64,000 bases of DNA from Candidatus Heimdallarchaeota archaeon (lineage in GTDB: Archaea > Asgardarchaeota > Heimdallarchaeia > Hodarchaeales > Hodarchaeaceae): positions 62,001 to 126,000 of the forward strand of contig RDOB01000005.1 in the NCBI GenBank assembly GCA_011364965.1, given 5' to 3'. Every line of letters starts with the position of its first letter. The first letter of the stretch is position 1. The notes below the pieces were generated by a model, which saw only the letters and a program-made list of their open reading frames with translations, had not been told where the DNA came from and did no database searches. Both the position numbers and the translations under genes were made by a program. This document shows positions 1-7,228 of the stretch, piece by piece.

Positions 1-24
1 AACATTTTCCAGAAGGATTGAATT

Positions 25-1407
25 TTGCTAGATTATTTCTTCGAACCAAGGTCAGTAGCCATTATTGGGGCATCCTCTGACGAAACAAAATACGGAAGAC
101 TGATCTTTAATCATTTTGTTGTGCCTTTTTACGGAAAAATTTTCCCAGTTAATCCCAAAGTTTCAGAAATCATGGGGATTAAATGCTACAAAAGTGTTTT
201 TGAGATCCCCGTTGTTCCAGATTTAGCCATCGTAGTTCTTCCAACAAAATTGGCGATAAAAGCTGTTGAGGATTGCTCAAAACGGGGGATCTTAGGAATA
301 GTATGTATAACTGCAGGATTTTCTGAAATAGGACGGTACGATCTGCAACAGGAGCTCCTCGCGGCATTGGGCGATTCTCGTTTAATAGGCCCTAATTGTT
401 TGGGAATTATTGATACCCATGCCCATGTTAATACTCTTTTTCCAAATTTTGAACTACCAGAAAAAGGACATGTCTCTTTGATTTCACAGTCAGGATCTCT
501 TGCCATCGATTTACTTTTAGCATTGCATCAGAATCGGATTGGATTGAGACGCTTTGTTTCTTATGGCAATGGAGCTGATTTAAATGAAACGGATTTTATT
601 CAATATTTTGGACAGGATACTGATACGAATATTATCGGTGCATACATAGAAGGAGTAAAAGCTGGAAGGGAATTCATCAAGGTTTCCAAAGCTGTTGCTA
701 GAAAGAAAGCGATCGTTGCATTGAAATTGCCATTAACAGAGGATGTTTCGATGGCTGCTAGGAGTCATACAGGAGCCATGGCTAGTAGGGTTGACATTTA
801 CAAGGAAATTCTAAGTCAAGCTGGGATCATTCAATGTGATAGTACATCTCAGTTCATCAATTCGATAAAAGCTCTCTACAAACAACCTCCTGCTTTTGGA
901 AACCAGATTGCACTTGTAACAAATACAGGGGGACCAGCAGCAATGGCTCTTTATCGAATGAATCGATATCCAATGGAACTAGCTCCGATATCGGAATATA
1001 CTGCTGGAAAAGCTTCAGAAATAATTCAAAAACATTTCGTGCAGACTTCTCTCTCCAAAGATAGAAATGGTATCCCCCTAGCTTTTGTGGATCTAACTGG
1101 TAGTGCTACAACTGAAGTGATAACCCAAATTTCAGAATTATTCTTGGAAGAGAAAGGAGTTTCAGGTTTAATAGTAGTTCCAAGATCCGATGCTCCTGTT
1201 GTTTCGAAAGATGCTCCAGCCCGAATTGCACTTTTGAAAAAGAAATTTCCAGATAAACCTATATTAGTATATAATCTGCCTGATCCTACTGTTAACTCTG
1301 AGTTTGAAAACTACGGAATACCTGTTTTTAAAACAGCGGAGGATGCAGTTGATGGAATGTACGCATTAGTTGAGCGAGGAAGAATTTTAAGAGAATATAT
1401 GTTCTAG
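25..1407 (+). CDS. acdA: ADP-forming acyl-CoA synthetase alpha subunit
   Basis: CoA-binding and ligase part of an NDP-forming acyl-CoA synthetase, which converts acyl-CoA, ADP and phosphate to acid, CoA and ATP in the cytoplasm of fermenting archaea. The Rossmann CoA-binding start (EPRSVAIIGAS, residues 7-17), the IGPNCLGI motif (121-128), SQSGSLA (154-160) and the SHTGA motif with the likely phosphorylated His248 are all visible. At 460 aa it matches a stand-alone alpha chain. The ATP-grasp beta chain is not in the window and may lie upstream. The TTG start has an AGAAGGA Shine-Dalgarno (SD) 7 nt ahead. The kinase gene follows after 11 nt, so the two are probably cotranscribed. The substrate (acetyl, branched-chain or aryl acid) cannot be read from the sequence; the leucine-degradation genes downstream make a branched-chain acid possible. 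Confidence 0.88.
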   Translation: MLDYFFEPRSVAIIGASSDETKYGRLIFNHFVVPFYGKIFPVNPKVSEIMGIKCYKSVFEIPVVPDLAIVVLPTKLAIKAVEDCSKRGILGIVCITAGFSEIGRYDLQQELLAALGDSRLIGPNCLGIIDTHAHVNTLFPNFELPEKGHVSLISQSGSLAIDLLLALHQNRIGLRRFVSYGNGADLNETDFIQYFGQDTDTNIIGAYIEGVKAGREFIKVSKAVARKKAIVALKLPLTEDVSMAARSHTGAMASRVDIYKEILSQAGIIQCDSTSQFINSIKALYKQPPAFGNQIALVTNTGGPAAMALYRMNRYPMELAPISEYTAGKASEIIQKHFVQTSLSKDRNGIPLAFVDLTGSATTEVITQISELFLEEKGVSGLIVVPRSDAPVVSKDAPARIALLKKKFPDKPILVYNLPDPTVNSEFENYGIPVFKTAEDAVDGMYALVERGRILREYMF

Positions 1408-1418
1408 GAGAGCAATTA

Positions 1419-2468
1419 ATGTCTTATAGCGATACAGAAAGCAAAGAAAAACGGATTAATGAGCATGTTCGATCGTTGATTCTTCAATCCAAGGAAAAGA
1501 TTACGCGTAATTTACAGGTAGAAACTGGGAGAATTCTAGATACACGTATAAAAAAAATTGAGATATTTAATGGAGCAGGCGGGAAAACATATGTCATCGA
1601 GGCCGCGTTATTTACTGCTTTGGCTGGGGAAATAGATGGAGGAGTGGTTTTAAAATTTGCTAAAAATCTTGAAAATGAGGTAGAAAATGCAAATTTACTT
1701 TCTAAAATTTTAATCAGACGTCAGAATGATTGGGAGAACTGGAAAAAAAACAATGAGATTCCTAAATCTATTCGTAAATACCCTGATGTTGTTTTTGCTC
1801 CTGAGGTAATTCATGTAATCTCTGAAGTGAACACATTAATTTTGGAATTTTTAAGTGGCTTTATACCTCTTTTACAGGTTTTTACTGAACCCCCAGAAAG
1901 ATGGGGCTATGCAGGATATGCATTGGCTCGATTACATGGTCATGAGCGTCAGAAAGTGAATCTACAATTATACTCTCCTCTTTTCAATTTATTACAAAAT
2001 ACTATTGACCAAAAATTTCTAGATTATTGGACTCAGGTTTTAGAAACTAGTTTAGGAGGAGTAGATTTCATTCATGGGGATTCTCATCTTTCTAATATCT
2101 TGGTTTCTCCCATGCGAATAGCTTGGATTGATGCAATGATGTTACCCAGATTAGATAGGATGGATGATATTGGATACATACTCAGCCATGCAATTCAGGA
2201 ATTTGTAGCTATAAACATCAATTACAGATATGATGAAACCGATTTTCTCAATACTATAACTCGGTCGTGGGTTCCTCTTATTCTTACCACATACAAAAAT
2301 ACATATGATATTTCTCAACTGTACACTCGCTTGCCTCTAGATTTCTTCATAGGAACCCATTTGATAATTAGAGCGGAATTATGGGAATTAGAAATTGCAA
2401 AAGCATTAAAAAGATTAGGTCAAAGATTTATTTATGAAATGCCAATATCAAATCTAATACAAAGTTGA
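1419..2468 (+). CDS. Aminoglycoside phosphotransferase (APH) family kinase
   Basis: Small-molecule kinase of the APH/choline-kinase fold. Visible are the N-lobe lysine in VVLKFAK (K79), the catalytic loop HGDSHLSN (219-226, base D221) and the metal-binding WIDAMM (D238) that replaces the DFG of protein kinases. The ATG follows GGAG with about 9 nt spacing, 11 nt after the acyl-CoA synthetase gene. The family phosphorylates hydroxyl groups of small metabolites or proteins; the substrate here is unknown, and antibiotic resistance is unlikely for a chromosomal archaeal copy beside metabolic genes. It ends 6 nt before the convergent THUMP-SPOUT gene. Confidence 0.8.
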   Translation: MSYSDTESKEKRINEHVRSLILQSKEKITRNLQVETGRILDTRIKKIEIFNGAGGKTYVIEAALFTALAGEIDGGVVLKFAKNLENEVENANLLSKILIRRQNDWENWKKNNEIPKSIRKYPDVVFAPEVIHVISEVNTLILEFLSGFIPLLQVFTEPPERWGYAGYALARLHGHERQKVNLQLYSPLFNLLQNTIDQKFLDYWTQVLETSLGGVDFIHGDSHLSNILVSPMRIAWIDAMMLPRLDRMDDIGYILSHAIQEFVAININYRYDETDFLNTITRSWVPLILTTYKNTYDISQLYTRLPLDFFIGTHLIIRAELWELEIAKALKRLGQRFIYEMPISNLIQS

Positions 2469-2474
2469 AATTTG

Positions 2475-3464
2475 CTAGTTCTTGAAAATCGTACCAAGAG
2501 CGAAAGCAGCTGCTTGGGATGCACGTAATGGTTCTGATGATTTATTTCCGATTCTGAAGATGGGAATTTTTTCACGAATACTTAATGGTAATCCAGTTTC
2601 CTCATTCCCGAAAATGAAATAGAGATTCTGATTAGTTTTTAATGCCTTTTTTCTTAAGAAATAATCCTTTTCAAGCTCTTCAGTAGTTTTATTACCCCAA
2701 AGGGAAAATCCAAAACAATTTTCCAATTCTTTTTCAATATGATCCTCAATAGATGGAATAATACGGTAATTTACTTTCGAAATCCCTTTAAAGTATGTTT
2801 TTTCCACTTGATCAACTAGATTTTTTACACGATGATTTTCATCGGAGAATAAAATAGTTGTATTGAATACTAATCCCAATCGGAAAAAATCCGCTATTTC
2901 TTGAAGTGTAAAAGGAGAAAAGAGAACGAGGATTGGAACTTTTCCTAATTTTTCGTCTTGAATCATTTTAGGATGCTTTCTACCTAAACGGACGTATATT
3001 TTGCTGTTTTCACCCTGTCTAATTTCTATATAAAGAATGAAATCATTATCCTCTAAAACCTGAATTTTATTTCGTTGTAAACGGTCAATCACGGCCTTTC
3101 TATGTATGGGAATCTTACCAATTCTACGAAAATCAAGTGCACATCGCTCAGTTGAGTTATTCATTCTTAGATACCTAACAATCTCCTTTATAAGTGCTGA
3201 AAAAGATGATGATTCCCAATCGAAGAGACCATTTTCAAATGAAATTACAGAAATCACAGCAGGATGAGACAAAACTCGTTCAAGTAATTTTGAAGTCTGG
3301 GGTTTTTCTAATTTAATAAGAAAGCGATTCTTAGCTCTCCAATTATCAGTAAGTACTTTATTTTCGATAGAATATTTAATAAGGTTCTTATTAAAGATTT
3401 CTCTGACTTTTTCTTGTTCTTTGGGTGTGATAAACCTTGCTAGTTTAACCAAAAGGATTTGCAT
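2475..3464 (-). CDS. THUMP domain plus SPOUT methyltransferase-like protein
   Basis: Predicted RNA-modifying enzyme. The N-terminal ~160 residues look like a THUMP RNA-binding region (basic, ending near EIRQGENSKIYVRLGRKHPK). The C-terminal part has the two late SPOUT/TrmH signatures: FGNEETGL as motif 2 and a LRASQAAAF segment as motif 3, which form the knotted SAM-binding site. THUMP proteins bind the tRNA acceptor end, so a tRNA 2'-O- or base methyltransferase is the natural inference; the modified position is unknown. It is divergent from the Roadblock gene, sharing a short AT-rich promoter region at 3465-3520. Confidence 0.72.
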   Translation of the reverse strand: MQILLVKLARFITPKEQEKVREIFNKNLIKYSIENKVLTDNWRAKNRFLIKLEKPQTSKLLERVLSHPAVISVISFENGLFDWESSSFSALIKEIVRYLRMNNSTERCALDFRRIGKIPIHRKAVIDRLQRNKIQVLEDNDFILYIEIRQGENSKIYVRLGRKHPKMIQDEKLGKVPILVLFSPFTLQEIADFFRLGLVFNTTILFSDENHRVKNLVDQVEKTYFKGISKVNYRIIPSIEDHIEKELENCFGFSLWGNKTTEELEKDYFLRKKALKTNQNLYFIFGNEETGLPLSIREKIPIFRIGNKSSEPLRASQAAAFALGTIFKN

Positions 3465-3506
3465 TGTGTTTCATACTACTTACTTCTCACATACATTAAT
3501 ACTCCA

Positions 3507-3519
3507 TATTTAAAAATAT
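3507..3519 (+). promoter_or_regulatory. TATA box of the Roadblock gene
   Basis: TATTTAAAAATAT-type box. A start site ~26 nt downstream (about 3540) lies after the first in-frame ATG (3518), so that ATG cannot begin the protein from this promoter. This supports the TTG start at 3662. Confidence 0.5.
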
Positions 3520-3661
3520 GTTAGTGAAATTGTCTGTTAATTCTGTAAAAATTCATTTGGAGGTTTCCTGGGCCTTCGATTGCGTTATATTCATCTATAA
3601 TAGTCCCTCAAAAACAGGAAATCACTTAATTACATCAAACGCACTTCACGGGGTTATTCCA

Positions 3662-4153
3662 TTGGATGTTACAAGCGAACTGCATCGATTGATACTCAAA
3701 ACGGTAAAAACGACCCCTGGTATTAGACAAATGATTCTTTCTGATACCACAGGTTTAATACTTACTACAATATCGAAGGAACGACCTAAGGGTGAAGAAG
3801 CATTCGTTGATTTTGAGGGAGTAGCTGCAATATCTAGTGCAATGTATTTGGGACTAGGGTCAAAGGAATTAGATTTAGGAGACCTTGGTTTTTCAATAAC
3901 AGAATTTAGCTATGGGAGACTTTTCTTGTTAGGAATCAGCAAGGATTATGTTTTATCATGTATAACCAATTCTGATGCTTCACCTCAAAGTATAAAAGTA
4001 TCTATGAGGGCATTGAGTAGATCTTTGTCAGAAAAGCTTGATTTATTGAAAGCATCAAAGAGAATAAAGCAACACGAAGATGAATTTTTTGAGAAAGCAA
4101 AAATCCTTTCTGATGAAGAATTTAATAAATTATTGGATGATTTTTCTTTTTAA
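3662..4153 (+). CDS. Roadblock/LC7 domain protein
   Basis: Predicted Roadblock/LC7-fold protein of about 164 aa. The family forms dimeric scaffolds that control small GTPases (MglB, Ragulator) and is greatly expanded in Asgard archaea. The segment LDVTSELHRLILKTV starts the first helix; IRQMILSDTTGLIL is the central beta hairpin with the D-x-x-G-L turn; a second hairpin (LGFSITEFSYGRLFLLGI) and a C-terminal helix follow. The tail from ~125 is charged and helical (EFFEKAKILSDEEFNKLLDD). An in-frame ATG exists at 3518, but the added residues do not resemble the fold and overlap the TATA box, so the TTG is preferred. No GTPase gene is nearby, so the partner is unknown. Confidence 0.7.
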   Translation: MDVTSELHRLILKTVKTTPGIRQMILSDTTGLILTTISKERPKGEEAFVDFEGVAAISSAMYLGLGSKELDLGDLGFSITEFSYGRLFLLGISKDYVLSCITNSDASPQSIKVSMRALSRSLSEKLDLLKASKRIKQHEDEFFEKAKILSDEEFNKLLDDFSF

Positions 4154-4206
4154 ACAAGTGAAAAAGTACGAATTATCCTTTTCTGGTGTTTTCAAGGTGT
4201 TTAATT

Positions 4207-5280
4207 GTGAAACTTAACATCAATGGTCAAATTATAGATAAACATGCTGTATGGTGGGATGAAGAAATAAATAAGGTGAAATTGATAGATCAAACGAAGA
4301 TCCCTTTCGTCGTTGAAATCCTAACGTGCAATACATATCGTGATACTGCTGATGCAATAAAAAATATGAATATTCGTGGAGCTCCTGCCATAGGTGCAGC
4401 AGCTGCATATGGATTTGTCCAAGCTATTTGGGAATTCTGGGGCGATAAGGATTATGAATCCAAATTAAAATACGCTTATAAGACCTTACTTGCCGCAAGA
4501 CCGACCGCGATTGATTTAAAAAATGGATTAGACTATATTCAATCTTTTTTTCCTATTGATCCAGAAAATGCTTTAAAAAAGGCCAAACGATTAGCAGATG
4601 AAATTGCTGCAGAGGGGAAAAAAATTGGACAGATCGGGAAAGAATTAATACATGATGAAATGAATATTCTTACACACTGTCATACTGGAGCTTTAGCTCT
4701 TGTTGATTTTGGTAGTGCAATTGCCCCTATAATAGCAGCATGGGAAGATGGAAAACAGTTTCATGTTTATGTGGATGAAACGCGACCTAGAATCCAAGGA
4801 CGAATGACAGCATGGGAATTATACCAATATAAAATAAACCATACCGTAATTTGTGACTCGGTAAGCGGGTACTTGATGTCTAAAGGTAAAATAGACATGG
4901 TTATTTTGGGAGCTGATCGGGTAGTTCAAAATGGTGATATTGCTAATAAAATTGGTACTTACAACATAGCAGTTTTAGCAAAGCATCATCAGGTTCCTTT
5001 TTATACTGCTTTCCCGAAATCCACATATGATCCTAGAACAAAGTCTGGAAAAGATATAAAAATAGAAACTAGAAGTAATGAAGAGATAACTCATGTAATT
5101 GGTTACTCTAGTGAAGAAAAAAGATTAACAAGAATAGAATTATACGGTTCTGGGTCTAAATTTTATAATCCAGCCTTTGATGTAACTCCTGCTGATTTGA
5201 TTACTGGTTACATCACTCCTTACGGAATATTAACTTCTAGTCAAGAACTGAAAACCTTTTTTCAACCAAGGACCGAATAA
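4207..5280 (+). CDS. mtnA: S-methyl-5-thioribose-1-phosphate isomerase (eIF2B-like family)
   Basis: Aldose-ketose isomerase of the MtnA/aIF2B family, which opens methylthioribose 1-phosphate to methylthioribulose 1-phosphate in methionine salvage. Signatures are NIRGAPAIGAAAAYG near residue 55, the catalytic CHTGALA loop and the ILGADRVVQNGDIANKIGT segment with the active Asp. The NIRGAPAIGAAA and NKIGT forms fit MtnA better than ribose-1,5-bisphosphate isomerase or aIF2B alpha, but the families are close. The GTG at 4207 has AAGGTG 7 nt upstream; an in-frame GTG at 4186 lacks such a site. Length (357 aa) is normal. Confidence 0.85.
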   Translation: MKLNINGQIIDKHAVWWDEEINKVKLIDQTKIPFVVEILTCNTYRDTADAIKNMNIRGAPAIGAAAAYGFVQAIWEFWGDKDYESKLKYAYKTLLAARPTAIDLKNGLDYIQSFFPIDPENALKKAKRLADEIAAEGKKIGQIGKELIHDEMNILTHCHTGALALVDFGSAIAPIIAAWEDGKQFHVYVDETRPRIQGRMTAWELYQYKINHTVICDSVSGYLMSKGKIDMVILGADRVVQNGDIANKIGTYNIAVLAKHHQVPFYTAFPKSTYDPRTKSGKDIKIETRSNEEITHVIGYSSEEKRLTRIELYGSGSKFYNPAFDVTPADLITGYITPYGILTSSQELKTFFQPRTE

Positions 5281-5392
5281 GAATTGCTGATAAATTAATT
5301 AGAATACTTTTAAATTGAGACCATAAAGACTAGTACCGTTATATTTTATCGATTCTTTAGTTCTAAGATGGTCTGTGAAGGATACTTGAGAA

Positions 5393-5701
5393 ATGAGAGA
5401 ACTAGTAAGCCAAATCCGTTCAATTGTCACATTTTGTGGTTATGAAGTAGAAACAATTAATTCTCACCCTAAATATATCGAAATGAATTTAAGATCCAAA
5501 AGTAGATTTAGAAAACGAAATTATCATCTTGCTTTATCAAAAAGCCTTACAGGAATATTAGCTGCAGAGAGAGAGATGAGTCGAACTTTTAAAAAGAATA
5601 TTATTATATACGATCCTACTAACAACCTACCTGCTCCTACGTTCAATAATGTCGAATTATTCCACGATTTAGATCTTCTACAGGAGTTCTTGTCCAATTA
5701 A
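5393..5701 (+). CDS. Small protein of unknown function
   Basis: 102 aa, no family recognised. The first third is mixed, the middle basic (SKSRFRKRNYH), and the C-terminus acidic (ELFHDLDLLQEFL). No membrane segment or metal-binding cluster is seen. A GAAGGA site precedes the ATG by about 10 nt, and a TATA-like TATATTTTAT lies at about 5339-5348. It sits alone between the isomerase and the KaiC-like ATPase, same strand, with its own spacing on both sides. The alternating hydrophobic pattern looks like a real folded protein. Confidence 0.55.
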   Translation: MRELVSQIRSIVTFCGYEVETINSHPKYIEMNLRSKSRFRKRNYHLALSKSLTGILAAEREMSRTFKKNIIIYDPTNNLPAPTFNNVELFHDLDLLQEFLSN

Positions 5702-5742
5702 ATACTAATCTTAATAATCTAGGATTGACTCGTATTGGTTGA

Positions 5743-5755
5743 TTAATATTTAAAT
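5743..5755 (+). promoter_or_regulatory. TATA box for a leaderless mRNA (GvpD/KaiC-like gene)
   Basis: TTAATATTTAAAT centred on ~5749. Twenty-six nt downstream falls on the ATG at 5775, as expected for a leaderless transcript, and argues against the in-frame ATG at 5754. Confidence 0.5.
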
Positions 5756-5774
5756 GAAATACGAGTGTTCTAAG

Positions 5775-7184
5775 ATGGCAAAAAAACGGGGGAATCTACC
5801 TCTGGAATTCCCAGATCTAGGGGTTTCAGATAAAGGATATTCCATACTTATTAAAGGTCTACCAGGAACAGGCAAAACCAGTTTGGCCTTAGAATTAACG
5901 TCTCATCTACCAAATGCGTTTTTTATAAGTACTCGTATAAGCCCTGACGTAATAATAAATGATTCACCCTGGATCACTGATGAATTTCCTAAAAACCGCA
6001 AAAAACCATTTTTTGTTGATGCTACTGGGACAAGTTCAACATCATCGTCTCATTATGTTAATTTATCTTTCGAAACTATGCCAGAGTTTGTGCAACAACT
6101 ATTCGCTATTGGTAATGACTTCGAGAATAAAGTAATGATTATTGATAGCTGGAATGCATTGATCTCCAATTTAACAAAGAGTCAATCAAATCATTGGGAA
6201 TCAGCAATTGTACAACATTTCAGGTCTGAGAATTCCACTATCATATTTGTTATGGAAGGAGATCATGAATCGACGTTGGATTGGATTGTGGATGGAATAG
6301 TTGTTTTAAGTAAGAAATCTGTTGTTTCTCCAAATGGTATTCCTCGTAGGATTCGCGAATTGAGTTTTCATAAAATGAGAGGGATAGAAATAAGCAACGA
6401 AGCCTATTTAGCAACATTAAATCAAGGTAGAATGAAAACCTTCGATCCATTTAAGTATCGATTCCCTGCAATCATTCTGAAATCAAAAACAATTCCCGAT
6501 TCAGATGATGATCACATTTCTAGTGGTTCTTTAAGTTTTGATGAATTATTAGGAGGAGGTTTTCAGAAAGGGTCTTGGAATTTATTTGAAATTTCAACAA
6601 CAATTGGAGATGCTTTAGATATAATATATTATCCTCTTCTCACGAACCATCTTAACAACCGAAGACCAGCAATCATGATTTTTAGAGAAGGAGTTACAAT
6701 TGATTCCAAACGACAATTTCTAGATGTATTTACTGGTTCTGAAAAATGGATTGAGCAAACCATTAATTTTGAGAGATATGTTCCTGAAGATACAACTAAT
6801 AGATATGAGCTACCCGAGACAGTGGAAGAGTTAATTAACTTAATAGAGAGCTCGAGAAGTAAATTGCGATCTAAGTTTGGAGGACCGTTTTTGATTAGCT
6901 TGGGATTGGACGTTATTGAAAATAAGTATGGTATCCCGTCATTGAATAAACTTATTGCAATTATAGTCTCAAAAGCCCGCATTGAAGGAGATATTGTAGT
7001 TGGATGGCTCAAAGAACAACAAAATTTTCGTGGGGGTACAACAGCAGCAAATTCACATTGGAAAATTGATTTAATTGACCGGGCGCTGGTATTAGAAGGA
7101 GTGATACCCGCAACAGAATATTATGCCATTGAATCAATACTAGTGAAAGGATATATTGATTACCTTCTTATTCCTGTTATATAG
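5775..7184 (+). CDS. GvpD/KaiC-like P-loop ATPase with a degenerate second domain
   Basis: RecA-fold protein of 469 aa with two related halves. The first has a full Walker A (GLPGTGKT, ~28-35), the FISTRISP strand seen in GvpD-like archaeal ATPases and a Walker B VMIIDSW (D124). The second starts with the KaiC-type SFDELLGGGFQKGSW (~254-268), but the position of its Walker A reads FEISTTIGDAL, so it probably does not bind ATP. GvpD itself is a gas-vesicle repressor; no gas-vesicle genes are present, so a different regulatory role is likely. The start at 5775 is chosen because it lies 26 nt from the TATA box centre; MKYECSK would be added by 5754. Confidence 0.7.
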   Translation: MAKKRGNLPLEFPDLGVSDKGYSILIKGLPGTGKTSLALELTSHLPNAFFISTRISPDVIINDSPWITDEFPKNRKKPFFVDATGTSSTSSSHYVNLSFETMPEFVQQLFAIGNDFENKVMIIDSWNALISNLTKSQSNHWESAIVQHFRSENSTIIFVMEGDHESTLDWIVDGIVVLSKKSVVSPNGIPRRIRELSFHKMRGIEISNEAYLATLNQGRMKTFDPFKYRFPAIILKSKTIPDSDDDHISSGSLSFDELLGGGFQKGSWNLFEISTTIGDALDIIYYPLLTNHLNNRRPAIMIFREGVTIDSKRQFLDVFTGSEKWIEQTINFERYVPEDTTNRYELPETVEELINLIESSRSKLRSKFGGPFLISLGLDVIENKYGIPSLNKLIAIIVSKARIEGDIVVGWLKEQQNFRGGTTAANSHWKIDLIDRALVLEGVIPATEYYAIESILVKGYIDYLLIPVI

Positions 7185-7228
7185 CTTCTTATTGAAGAAT
7201 AACCGCTTATTTTCTGGTGAAGTTACAT

